Origin: Arthrobacter terricola | GTDB lineage: Bacteria; Actinomycetota; Actinomycetes; Actinomycetales; Micrococcaceae | Direction of reading: 5' to 3' | Assembly: GCF_004354015.1 (NCBI RefSeq) | Contig: NZ_SMRU01000030.1 | Span: 1-64,000, forward strand | Length of the DNA: 64,000 nucleotides | Shown: in pieces, positions 24,809-33,063 of the stretch | Layout of the letters: every line of letters starts with the position of its first letter | Numbering within the stretch: the first letter of the stretch is position 1 | The notes under the pieces: generated by a model | Seen by the model: the letters and a program-made list of their open reading frames with translations, nothing else | What the model was told of the DNA's origin: nothing | The model's database searches: none | Program-made: the position numbers and the translations under genes

Positions 24809-24854
24809 CCGGATGCTGCCTCCAGTTTAGGTGCCGGACGCAGCCTCCAGTTTA
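24809..24854. repeat. 21-bp direct repeat in the lipoprotein-dinB spacer
   Basis: CCGGATGCTGCCTCCAGTTTA (24809-24829) recurs as a copy at 24834-24854 with two mismatches. The copies start 25 bp apart. It may be a duplicated operator or promoter element, or a slippage product. Confidence 0.75.
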
Positions 24855-24881
24855 TTCAGTACCGCGGCATAGGATTTCCAT

Positions 24882-26138
24882 GTGAGACCACATGCGGAGG
24901 ACAGCGGACGCGGCGCCGGTCCCGGCCCCGCCGCTTTGAGGGAGCTCAGGCGGACCAGCATCCTGCACGTAGACATGGATGCCTTTTTCGTCTCAGTCGA
25001 ATTGCGCACGCGTCCCGAATTGCGCGGGAAACCTGTGATCGTGGGCTTCCCCGGAGCGCGATCCGTCGTGTTGTCCGCATCCTACGAGGCTCGCTCGACG
25101 GGCGTGAGGTCGGCCATGCCAATGGCGAACGCCATGCGGCTGTGTCCCGCGGCGATCATCATCGAACCCCGCCACAGTGTCTACTACGAAGTCTCACGGC
25201 AACTGATGGCAATATTCGAATCCATGACCGACCTCGTCGAGCCCTTGAGCGTGGACGAAGCGTTCCTGGACGTTGGCGGCGCGATCCGGAGGCTCGGCCC
25301 GCCGCTCGAGATCGGACACCTGATTCGACGCCGGGTTGCGAGCGAATTGGGGATCACCGCCTCTGTGGGTATCGCGGCAAATAAATTCGTTGCGAAGATT
25401 GCGTCCACCTACTGCAAGCCGGACGGCATCCTGCTCATCGAGGCCGGGCAGACCGTCGCTTACTTACACAGCCTTCCCGTCAGCGCCCTGTGGGGTGTCG
25501 GCGCGAAGACCGCCGATGTCCTCGCCCGGCTCGGTATCCGTACTGTGGCCGATGTCGCCGCCACCCCGCTCGCCTCCCTGAAGAAGGTCCTCGGAGCATC
25601 CGGCGAGCACGTCCACAGATTGTCCATGGGCGTGGACCCGCGGTCGGTGACGCCAGTCCGCTTGGAAAAGAGCATCGGTTCGGAAGAGACCTTCTCGGTG
25701 GACACTTGGGACGATGAACTCCTGCACCGCGAATTGCTTCGGCTTTCGCACCGGACCGCCTCGCGTCTAAGGAGCGCCGGCATGCTCGCACGGACGATCG
25801 CCTTGAAGCTCCGCTACGCGGATTTCTCGACGATCAGCCGCAGCAAGACCGTACAAACACCAGTGGACAGCGCCCAGTTGATCTACCAAGTGGCAAGTCA
25901 ATTGCTGGCCTCGCTGGGGCAGCGGCCCATGAGCGTTCGCCTTGTTGGCGTCCGTGCTGAACAGCTTGAACCGGCCCGGCAGACTTCGTTGCAACTCAGC
26001 CTCGACCGCAGGGACGACAACTGGCGTTCCGCCGAGCAAGCACTCGACAAAGTAGCAGAGCGGTTCGGGAGCAAAACCGTCCTGCCAGCGCGCCTCCTCG
26101 AGCCCCAGCCTGGCCCTGACAGGCCGGACGTTCCCTGA
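24882..26138 (+). CDS. dinB: DNA polymerase IV (Y family)
   Basis: 418 residues. Metal ligands D31 and D33 are in HVDMDAFFVSVE, and D125-E126 in SVDEAFLD. The steric-gate Phe and the thumb motif (WGVGAKTADVLARLGI) follow, then the little finger. No C-terminal clamp-binding motif is obvious. It copies damaged or mismatched templates with low fidelity. The GTG start is preceded by TAGGAT six bases upstream and may be leaderless, though an AGGA is also within the same run. No LexA box was seen. Confidence 0.94.
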   Translation: MRPHAEDSGRGAGPGPAALRELRRTSILHVDMDAFFVSVELRTRPELRGKPVIVGFPGARSVVLSASYEARSTGVRSAMPMANAMRLCPAAIIIEPRHSVYYEVSRQLMAIFESMTDLVEPLSVDEAFLDVGGAIRRLGPPLEIGHLIRRRVASELGITASVGIAANKFVAKIASTYCKPDGILLIEAGQTVAYLHSLPVSALWGVGAKTADVLARLGIRTVADVAATPLASLKKVLGASGEHVHRLSMGVDPRSVTPVRLEKSIGSEETFSVDTWDDELLHRELLRLSHRTASRLRSAGMLARTIALKLRYADFSTISRSKTVQTPVDSAQLIYQVASQLLASLGQRPMSVRLVGVRAEQLEPARQTSLQLSLDRRDDNWRSAEQALDKVAERFGSKTVLPARLLEPQPGPDRPDVP

Positions 26139-26374
26139 CCCCCGGAACAGTGCCTCCTGCGGCCTCGGCGTGTCTTTCAGAACAGCGGCCAACAAACTAT
26201 CCTAGAGATACACAGATTTAGACCGTCTGGATAAATTGCTCCGTCGCGTCTGTTCCGTGCGACCGAGTTCACAAGACGAGGTCTCCGGGAACCTTTTAAC
26301 GGATTCGTCCGTTCAAAGAAGCAGAGGCGACGGCCGCGGCGTATTCAGGCGCTGGCCGACTAAAGGAGGTCGCG

Positions 26375-26737
26375 ATGCCCCTCTCGGAGCACGAACAGAA
26401 GCTTCTCGAGCAACTCGAAAAGCAACTGCATGAGGACGATCCAAAGTTTGCCAATTCAATGGGCTCGGACCCCATTCGCTCATGGTCCACCAGGCACATC
26501 GTTATTGGCGTTCTAGGCACTATCGTCGGAATCCTCTTGTTGTTGGTAGGTGTGTCCTTACAGAACATCTTCCTTGGTGTGTTGGGCTTCGTTGTCATGG
26601 GGGCCGGTGTTTACTTCGCAACCTTGAGAAGGGCTGCGGTCGGCAAGACGAAGAGCGCCAAGCCCGGCAAGAGCCGGAACTCGTTTATGAGCAACCTCGA
26701 GGAGCGCTGGGACGAACGGCGCCGCGGCGAGGACTAA
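26375..26737 (+). CDS. DUF3040 membrane protein
   Basis: 120 residues that open with the family signature MPLSEHEQKLLEQLEKQL. Two membrane helices (about 43-62 and 66-84) are followed by a basic tail ending in ERWDERRRGED. A strong AAAGGAGG sits 7 bases before the ATG. DUF3040 genes sit just upstream of mraZ in many actinobacteria, but the function is not established. A terminator follows, so it is not part of the dcw transcript. Confidence 0.92.
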   Translation: MPLSEHEQKLLEQLEKQLHEDDPKFANSMGSDPIRSWSTRHIVIGVLGTIVGILLLLVGVSLQNIFLGVLGFVVMGAGVYFATLRRAAVGKTKSAKPGKSRNSFMSNLEERWDERRRGED

Positions 26738-26830
26738 TCCCGGCGACGACTTGTTGCAGGGACAATCCGACGGCCTCACGGTGAGCAGGTAGCGAAGACC
26801 TCCACATTGCTCCACCTCGCTCTCGTCACG

Positions 26831-26865
26831 AAGCGAAAAGACCCGAATTTCGGGTCTTTTCGCTT
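26831..26865. terminator. Terminator after the DUF3040 gene
   Basis: A perfect 16-bp stem (26831-26846 with 26850-26865) closes an ATT loop, followed by TTTAA. It isolates the dcw cluster from upstream transcription. Confidence 0.9.
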
Positions 26866-27036
26866 TTAACCCGCCTTTTTGGCCGCCCTGGGCACCGTAG
26901 TCCGCCACTTCCGTGCCGCCGTCCTGCCCGCTAAGGGGACCGGGCCGAAATGCCCTCCACTTTCACCCACTCCAGCAATGGCCTGTGTTTTCGCGCACGT
27001 GGGGGCGTAAGTGGGGTCGAAACACGCCGGATTGCG

Positions 27037-27088
27037 TTGACTGTGGGGGCTTGTGGAGTAAAGTGGAGCGCGTAAGAGGGTAGTGGCG
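27037..27088 (+). promoter_or_regulatory. mraZ promoter overlaid by MraZ box repeats
   Basis: TTGACT (27037-27042), a 16-bp spacer and TAAAGT (27059-27064). GTGGGG (27043), GTGGAG (27053), GTGGAG (27063) and GTGGCG (27083) follow a strict 10-bp register with one register skipped. Direct repeats of this type with helical spacing are how MraZ binds its own promoter in other bacteria. Two further GTGGGG copies lie at 26999 and 27011. The overlap with the -10 predicts autorepression. Confidence 0.75.
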
Positions 27089-27134
27089 GCATGGGGCAGT
27101 TGCAGGCACCTTTGACAGACGGGGCGGTGGACCA

Positions 27135-27566
27135 GTGTTTCTGGGCACACATTCGCCGCGGCTGGACGAGAAGGGCCGAATCATCCTCCCCGCCAAGTTC
27201 CGCGAGGAACTTGCTGACGGTTTGGTTCTCACCAGGGGCCAGGAGCGTTGCATCTACGTCTTCAGCCAGCGGGAATTCGAACGTATTCACGAGTCCATGC
27301 GGGAGGCCCCCATCTCCTCCAAGCAGTCGCGCGACTACATCCGGGTTTTCCTGTCTGGAGCCTCAGACGAGGTACCTGACAAGCAGGGGCGCGTGACGAT
27401 TCCGCCGGCGCTCCGGACGTACGCAGGTCTCGATCGGGAATTGGCGGTCATTGGCGCCGGGACCCGGGCTGAGATCTGGGACGCCCACGCTTGGGAGGAG
27501 TACCTGGCCGAGAAGGAAGCCGCTTTCTCGGAGACCGACGACGACACCCTCCCCGGTTTCATCTAG
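27135..27566 (+). CDS. mraZ: Transcriptional regulator MraZ
   Basis: 143 residues, the usual length, made of two AbrB-like halves each with the family's K/D-x-x-G-R-I/V-x-I/L-P motif: DEKGRIILPAKFRE (about 11-24) and DKQGRVTIPPALR (about 81-93). It binds DNA as a ring-shaped oligomer and controls the dcw operon. The GTG start has only a weak purine stretch upstream. The promoter carries a 10-bp-spaced repeat array consistent with self-control. It is first in the wall and division cluster. Confidence 0.96.
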   Translation: MFLGTHSPRLDEKGRIILPAKFREELADGLVLTRGQERCIYVFSQREFERIHESMREAPISSKQSRDYIRVFLSGASDEVPDKQGRVTIPPALRTYAGLDRELAVIGAGTRAEIWDAHAWEEYLAEKEAAFSETDDDTLPGFI

Positions 27567-27618
27567 AAGCCGGACCCCGGAAGTACCACGGCTTCTTGGA
27601 CGGGATCTCCAGCCGCCC

Positions 27619-27670
27619 ATCGCAGTGTTTTCCTGGCTCACCTTCCCCGGAGCCAGGCGGACCCTGCGAT
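27619..27670 (+). other. Nested inverted repeats in the mraZ-rsmH spacer
   Basis: Outer arms ATCGCAG (27619-27625) and CTGCGAT (27664-27670) enclose inner arms CCTGGCTC (27632-27639) and GAGCCAGG (27650-27657). In the transcript this would form a two-tier hairpin about 100 bases before the rsmH start. No T-run follows, so it looks more like an RNA processing, stability or attenuation structure than a simple terminator. Confidence 0.5.
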
Positions 27671-27765
27671 AGGCGCGGATGGGGATCCGGCCTAACAAGC
27701 CAGAACCCAACGCAAGAAGCTTGACCGGCACACGAACCAAACTGGCGAAGCACTGAGGAGGCCGC

Positions 27766-28764
27766 ATGGATGAGCAAAGCACGCCCAAGCCGACCTCCGA
27801 GCGACATGTACCGGTCCTGAAAGACCGGTGCATCAATTTGTTGGCACCAGGTTTCGAAGCAGCCCGCAGCCGGGGCGAAACTCCCATAGCCATCGACGCG
27901 ACGCTGGGGATGGGCGGGCACTCGGAAGCAATGCTCCAGCGCTTCCCGGACCTGCATCTCGTGGGGATCGACCGTGACGAGGAAGCCTTGGCGCTCGCCG
28001 GCGAGAGGCTGGCTCCGTTCGCGGCGCGGACCGACCTTGTCCATGCTGTCTACGACGAAATCGAAGACGTTCTCGAGGATCTGGGTATCCCAGCGGTGCA
28101 CGGCATCCTGATGGACCTTGGTGTGTCCTCCCTGCAATTGGATGAGCGGGAGCGCGGCTTCGCCTATTCCTACGACGCCCCGCTGGACATGCGGATGGAC
28201 ACCAGCCGTGGCCAGACTGCCGCCGACGTCGTCAACAACTATTCCGAGGAAGACCTTGTGCGGATTATCCGCGCATGGGGCGAAGAGAAGTTCGCAGGCA
28301 GGATCGCGAACCGCATCGTGTCGGCACGCGCCGCCAAGCCGTTTACAACCACCGGCGAACTGGTCGAGCAAATCCGGGGCGTCGTCCCGGCCGCAGCAGC
28401 GAAGTCCGGCGGACACCCTGCGAAGCGGACCTTCCAGGCATTGCGGATCGAAGTCAACGAAGAACTCGATGTCCTGGAAAGGGCGGTACCGGCCGCGCTC
28501 TCGGCCACGGCCATGGGAGGACGCGTAGTGGTGATGTCTTACCACTCGCTCGAAGACAAGATCGTCAAGTCCGTCTTCCAGTCCCGGTCCAAGTCCTCCG
28601 TGCCCTTGGGGTTCCCCGTGGAGCTGGAGGAGCACAAACCGGAATTCAAGACCCTGACCAAAGGCACGGAAGTGCCGACGCCCGAAGAAATCGCCGAAAA
28701 CCCGCGAGCCGCATCCGCCCGGCTGCGGGCCGTGGAACGCATCAAAGCGAGGAGAACAGCATGA
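27766..28764 (+). CDS. rsmH: 16S rRNA (cytosine-N4)-methyltransferase RsmH
   Basis: 332 residues. The SAM-binding motif is AIDATLGMGGHSEAML (near 43-57), followed by DLGVSSLQLD and the late motifs LRIEVNEEL and SYHSLEDKIVK. It methylates C1402 of 16S rRNA at N4. CTGAGGAGG stands 4 bases before the ATG. Its stop overlaps the ftsL start by 4 bases (ATGA). Confidence 0.97.
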   Translation: MDEQSTPKPTSERHVPVLKDRCINLLAPGFEAARSRGETPIAIDATLGMGGHSEAMLQRFPDLHLVGIDRDEEALALAGERLAPFAARTDLVHAVYDEIEDVLEDLGIPAVHGILMDLGVSSLQLDERERGFAYSYDAPLDMRMDTSRGQTAADVVNNYSEEDLVRIIRAWGEEKFAGRIANRIVSARAAKPFTTTGELVEQIRGVVPAAAAKSGGHPAKRTFQALRIEVNEELDVLERAVPAALSATAMGGRVVVMSYHSLEDKIVKSVFQSRSKSSVPLGFPVELEEHKPEFKTLTKGTEVPTPEEIAENPRAASARLRAVERIKARRTA

Positions 28765-29456
28765 GCACCGCCGCCGCGAAGAGCCTGCCGACCACGGTAG
28801 GCAACACCGCGCGTGCCCTGCCCGTCCCGGGTCCGGAGCGCGAAAACCCCCGCAAGTCCCGGACCCCGCTGTCGCTCGTACGAAGTGCCCCCGGAAGGCG
28901 CCGGACTCCGTTTGTGGTCTTTTGCTTTGGCGTGCTCGCAGCAGCCTTGCTGACTGTACTGGTGCTCAACATCTCCGTTTCCACCGCGCAGTACGATCTC
29001 GTGACGCTCAAGAACGACGCCGCGTCGCTGACCAAGCAGAACCAGGACCTGACACAGCAGGTACAAAGCTTCCAAGCCCCGCAGAACCTGGCGGCAAAGG
29101 CCACGGCACTGGGAATGGTACCTTCCACGGTGACGGGCCAGATCGATTTGAACAGCTTGGCGGTCACAGGGAAGGCCACTCCGGCGACGAAGGGACAGGA
29201 TCCCGGAGCCGTCATCCCGGCTCCTGCGCTCGGAGGCCAGCCGAGTGCTGTTCCTTCCGCACCCGCCAACGATTCGTTGGATACCCGCAAGCCCGCGGCG
29301 GCAACTGATCCGACGTCGAACCCGTCGACAGCGCCGGCGGCAACGCCGACAGCGCCCGCGGCAACGCCTGCGGCCCCCGCCGCTCCGGCGCCGCCGGCCG
29401 TGGACCTGCACGGTGGATCGGTCCCCGCTCCGCAGCAGAAGGTGCCCGGACAGTAG
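28761..29456 (+). CDS. ftsL: FtsL-like septum protein with long Ala/Pro tail
   Basis: 231 residues from the ATG that overlaps the rsmH stop. Layout fits FtsL: basic cytoplasmic segment (30-50), one membrane helix (51-72), then a short coiled coil (about 76-105) and the A-x-A-x-x-LGMV motif. Family members are usually much shorter. Here about 110 extra residues of Ala/Pro/Thr-rich sequence follow outside the membrane. FtsL bridges FtsQ/DivIB and the FtsW-FtsI synthase. Identification rests on topology and position between rsmH and ftsI. Confidence 0.85.
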   Translation: MSTAAAKSLPTTVGNTARALPVPGPERENPRKSRTPLSLVRSAPGRRRTPFVVFCFGVLAAALLTVLVLNISVSTAQYDLVTLKNDAASLTKQNQDLTQQVQSFQAPQNLAAKATALGMVPSTVTGQIDLNSLAVTGKATPATKGQDPGAVIPAPALGGQPSAVPSAPANDSLDTRKPAAATDPTSNPSTAPAATPTAPAATPAAPAAPAPPAVDLHGGSVPAPQQKVPGQ

Positions 29457-29498
29457 CGTCCACCCGACCTGACCCAGGGTAAACAGCGAGGATTCAAC

Positions 29499-31295
29499 GT
29501 GGTGCAAAATACCGGCAAATCGAAAATCAAGAGAACGCCGGCGGCGAAGAAGCGCCTGCGCATCGGGCTCGGCATCATGCTGACGTTGTTGCTCGTGGTG
29601 GGGGGAAAGTTGTTCCTTATCCAGGGCCTGGACGTCGGCGGGATGGCTGAAGCCGCGTACAAGAACCGCCTGACCACCACCATCCTGCCGGCGGAGCGAG
29701 GCAAGATCCTCGACGCGAACGGCACTGTCCTTGCGAGCAGTGTGATCCGCTACAACATCGTGGTGGACCAGACCGTCAATACCAACACTTCGGATTTCTC
29801 GCGGTATGACGCCAAAACCCAGGGCATCGACAAGATTTCCCGCTCGCAAGGAATATCGGAACTCGCGAACGTCCTGGGCATGGACGTGAACCAAGTCACC
29901 CAGGCCGTCACCGGCGACAAGAAGTACAACATCGTCGCCAAGGAAGTGAAACCCGAGGTCGAAGACCAAGTGGCGCAGCTCCACATTCCGGGCGTCGTGT
30001 CCGAAGGTACCAGCAAGCGGGTTTACCCCAATGGGAGCGTAGCCGGGGGAGTGATCGGCTTCCTTAAGGACGGCACCACCGGTCAGGCCGGGCTTGAGCA
30101 GACCCAGGATGACCAGCTGAAGGGCACCGACGGAAAACGTGTGTTCGAGATTGGCGCCGACGGTCTCCGCATCCCGGTGGCAACCGACCTGCTGACCCCC
30201 GCGGTCAACGGCAAAGACGTCAAGCTGACGCTCAACACGGACATCCAGTACTTCGCACAGCAGGCCGTCCAGACCCAGGTCAACCAGCTCAACGCCGAAT
30301 GGGGATCGATCGTCGTCGAGGACGTCAAGACGGGGAACATCATCGCCATGGCGGACACGAACGCCCCAGACCCCAACGACCCCGGCAAAGTGCCAGCCGC
30401 GGACCGCGGCGTGCGATCGGTGACTGCGGCTTACGAGCCCGGTTCGGTGGAGAAGATGATTACCGCGTCGGCTGCGATCAATGAAGGCAAGTCCAGTCCG
30501 TTGGACACCGTCACGATTCCCCCCGCGGTCACTATCGATGGCCAAACCTTCACTGACGCATTCGACCACGGAACCGAGCAGCGGACCCTTGCCGGCATCC
30601 TTGGCTATTCCATGAACACCGGCACGGTGATGGTCGGCAGCCGTTTGACCAAGCAGCAGCGCTATGACTACCTCACGCGGTTCGGCATCGGCCAGGCTCC
30701 GGACATCGGTCTGCCGGCCGAAACGACCGGCATCCTGGCCACGCCGGACCAATGGGACGACCGCCAGCAATACACCGTGCTGTTCGGCCAGGGCGTCTCA
30801 CAGTCCACCCTTCAAACCGTCCGGGCCTACCAGAGCGTAGCCAACGGCGGCGTGATGCTCCAGCCCCGGCTCATTGACGGCTACATCGGTGCCGACGGAG
30901 TCGAGCAGAAAGTGCCGGCCCAGGATTCCCGGCAGGTTGTCACCAAGGAGACCGCGCAACAGGTCCGGGACATTCTTGAGAGCGACGTCACTGAAGGCGA
31001 AGTGAAGGACGCCGCAATCGATGGCTACCGGGTGGGTGCCAAAACCGGCACGTCCCAGGCACCCCGTGAAGACGGGCTGCCCGGCTTCGACGGTTACACC
31101 GCGTCCATCATTGGAATGGCCCCCATGGACGATCCCCGGTTCATCGTTGAAGTTGTCGTGCAGCGGCCGAAGGGCAGCATCTACGGCATTACGCAGGGCC
31201 CGATTTTCCGGTCTGTCATGGGCCAGGTCCTGCGTACCTACAACGTGCCGCCATCCACGGGAACCCCGGTGAGGTTCCCGCAGTACGCCAAGTAA
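29499..31295 (+). CDS. ftsI: Septal transpeptidase FtsI (PBP3 class B)
   Basis: 598 residues. One N-terminal membrane anchor (about 20-42), the class B dimerisation domain with RGKILDANG, then the transpeptidase. Active-site motifs are SVEK (Ser316-Lys319), SMN (371-373) and KTGT (515-518). It crosslinks septal peptidoglycan with FtsW. GTG 29499 follows AGCGAGGA. GTG 29502 is possible. The end CGCCAAGTAAG, including the stop, is repeated 18 bp downstream in frame. Confidence 0.96.
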   Translation: MVQNTGKSKIKRTPAAKKRLRIGLGIMLTLLLVVGGKLFLIQGLDVGGMAEAAYKNRLTTTILPAERGKILDANGTVLASSVIRYNIVVDQTVNTNTSDFSRYDAKTQGIDKISRSQGISELANVLGMDVNQVTQAVTGDKKYNIVAKEVKPEVEDQVAQLHIPGVVSEGTSKRVYPNGSVAGGVIGFLKDGTTGQAGLEQTQDDQLKGTDGKRVFEIGADGLRIPVATDLLTPAVNGKDVKLTLNTDIQYFAQQAVQTQVNQLNAEWGSIVVEDVKTGNIIAMADTNAPDPNDPGKVPAADRGVRSVTAAYEPGSVEKMITASAAINEGKSSPLDTVTIPPAVTIDGQTFTDAFDHGTEQRTLAGILGYSMNTGTVMVGSRLTKQQRYDYLTRFGIGQAPDIGLPAETTGILATPDQWDDRQQYTVLFGQGVSQSTLQTVRAYQSVANGGVMLQPRLIDGYIGADGVEQKVPAQDSRQVVTKETAQQVRDILESDVTEGEVKDAAIDGYRVGAKTGTSQAPREDGLPGFDGYTASIIGMAPMDDPRFIVEVVVQRPKGSIYGITQGPIFRSVMGQVLRTYNVPPSTGTPVRFPQYAK

Positions 31296-31314
31296 GTTCG
31301 ATTCGCCAAGTAAG
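31286..31314. repeat. 11-bp direct repeat spanning the ftsI stop codon
   Basis: CGCCAAGTAAG at 31286-31296 contains the ftsI stop. An identical copy is at 31304-31314, 18 bp on and in the same frame. Confidence 0.8.
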
Positions 31315-31413
31315 CTTGTTGGGCATCTGTCCGGCCACACCACGATCCAATGCGCCGCTACCAGGAGCGATAGTTCCTGCGCGGCCAGTTTTACGAGCAC
31401 CAACGGAGACCCC

Positions 31414-33057
31414 TTGTCAGAGCAGCATGACGACGCATCGATCCCCGCTGGGAATCCGCCGGCCGCGGACAAACCGGCGTTCCGCCCTGCAACGGTCGCA
31501 TCGGTTCCGCTGGCGGCCATTGCCGCAAGCCTGGGCATCGCCCTGCCGGCAGACTCAGGCGACAACACCTCGGTAACTGGCGTCTCCCTCAACTCGCGCA
31601 CGGTTGAACCGGGAGACCTCTATCTAGCGTTGCCCGGCGCTGCCCGGCACGGAATCGACTTTGTCCAGCAGGCCGTCGACGCGGGGGCCGTTGCAATCCT
31701 GAGCGACGAGCACGGCGCCCGCCAGTTGGCGCTCAGCGACTCGCTTGCTGTTCCGGTGCTCGTCGTGAACGACCCGCGTGCCGCCGTCGGGCCCGTCGCT
31801 GCCCTCGTCTACCGCAGCCAGCCGGAGGATGGACCGTCTCCAACGCTTTTCGGTGTCACGGGAACAAACGGCAAGACGACCACGACCTACTTCATCAACT
31901 CGCTCCTCCGTTCGCTCGGCAAGACGCCCGGCCTGATCGGGACGATTGAGGTTCTGGCTGGTGGAGCACCCATCCCGAGCCTCCTGACCACCCCGGAGTC
32001 CACGGACGTCCACGCGTTGCTCGCGCTCATGAGGGAACGCGGCCTGGACGCGGCTTCAATGGAAGTCTCATCTCACGCGCTTTCCTTCCATCGCGTGGAC
32101 GCGGTGACCTTCGACGTCGCAGGTTTCACCAACCTCACGCAGGACCACCTGGACCTTCACGGAAGCATGGAGGAATACTTCAGGACCAAAGCGGAACTCT
32201 TCACGAGCGCGCGGGCGCGTTCCGCCGTCGTAACTGTCGACGACGAGTGGGGACGACGGCTCGCCGCGGAGGCCGGGATTCCGGTGACCACCTTGGCGGT
32301 TGCGCCCGGCACGGAAGCCGACTGGATTGTCGCGGCGACCGCTCCGCGCGGGCTTGGAACGGACTTCGAGTTGCGGCACAGCGATCGCACCGTCCTGCGC
32401 GTCCACACCGGCCTGCCCGGCGAATTCAACGTCGCCAACGCAGCCCTTGCGACCACCATGGTGCTTGCCTCCGGCGTCGACGTCCAAACGCTGCAGGTTG
32501 CCCTCGACGCCCACGATCCATTCACGGTTTCCGTTCCCGGGCGGATGCAGCTGATTTCGGACGCGCCGGCGTCTGTTGTTGATTTCGCGCACAACCCGGA
32601 CGCCCTCGCGAGGGCGCTCGAAGCAGTACGCTCGACGGAGCCGGATTCGCGTGTCATCGTTGTTTTCGGTGCCACCGGCCAGCGGGACCAAGGCAAACGG
32701 CCAACCATGGGGGGCATAGCGGCACGGCTTGCCGACGTCGTTATCGTCAGTGACGACGATCCGCACGACGAAGACGCGGCGACCATCCGCGCGGAGGTCC
32801 TTGCCGGAGCCCGGGCTGCCCAGGAGAGCGAGCACCTCGGGTGCCAGATCCTTGAGGCATACCCGCGGGATATCGCCATCCGGCGTGCCGTGGAGCTCGC
32901 TACCGAGAAGGACACCATCCTGGTCGCGGGCCGCGGCCACGAGGTGTGGCAGGAAGTCAAGGGCGTCAACCTTGCCCTCGACGACCGGGTGGAGCTTCGT
33001 GCGGCCTTGACAGCCAGGGGATTCAAGGTTTCCACGAACGAGCGGATAGAGTCCTAG
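31414..33057 (+). CDS. murE: UDP-MurNAc-tripeptide ligase MurE, probably L-lysine-adding
   Basis: 547 residues. ATP loop GTNGKTT at 150-156, the carbamoylated-lysine region, and the C-terminal domain. The amino-acid-selecting loop reads DDPHDED (448-454), where meso-diaminopimelate enzymes have DNPR. The Arg that binds the second carboxylate of diaminopimelate is replaced by His451. This fits an L-lysine enzyme, as expected for Arthrobacter-type A3alpha wall. TTG start with CGGAGA upstream. It adds the third residue of the stem peptide in the cytoplasm. Confidence 0.95.
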   Translation: MSEQHDDASIPAGNPPAADKPAFRPATVASVPLAAIAASLGIALPADSGDNTSVTGVSLNSRTVEPGDLYLALPGAARHGIDFVQQAVDAGAVAILSDEHGARQLALSDSLAVPVLVVNDPRAAVGPVAALVYRSQPEDGPSPTLFGVTGTNGKTTTTYFINSLLRSLGKTPGLIGTIEVLAGGAPIPSLLTTPESTDVHALLALMRERGLDAASMEVSSHALSFHRVDAVTFDVAGFTNLTQDHLDLHGSMEEYFRTKAELFTSARARSAVVTVDDEWGRRLAAEAGIPVTTLAVAPGTEADWIVAATAPRGLGTDFELRHSDRTVLRVHTGLPGEFNVANAALATTMVLASGVDVQTLQVALDAHDPFTVSVPGRMQLISDAPASVVDFAHNPDALARALEAVRSTEPDSRVIVVFGATGQRDQGKRPTMGGIAARLADVVIVSDDDPHDEDAATIRAEVLAGARAAQESEHLGCQILEAYPRDIAIRRAVELATEKDTILVAGRGHEVWQEVKGVNLALDDRVELRAALTARGFKVSTNERIES

Positions 33058-33063
33058 ACCGAG

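Larger units (their letters stand above)
26738..27134. other. Gene-free spacer before mraZ
   Basis: A 397-base gap. The left part holds a terminator (26831-26865). I see nothing in 26866-26998. The right part (26999-27088) is the mraZ promoter with its MraZ-type repeat array. Confidence 0.75.

Noticed and set aside
27091..27396. Overlapping + strand ORF starting at ATG 27091 ahead of mraZ
   Set aside because: It is out of frame with mraZ, reads through the same DNA with Ser/Arg-rich nonsense, and has no ribosome site.
28539..30770. 743-residue minus-strand ORF over ftsL and ftsI
   Set aside because: It is a shadow of high GC3 coding on the other strand, with Arg/Gly/His-rich nonsense composition. 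The + strand genes are unmistakable.
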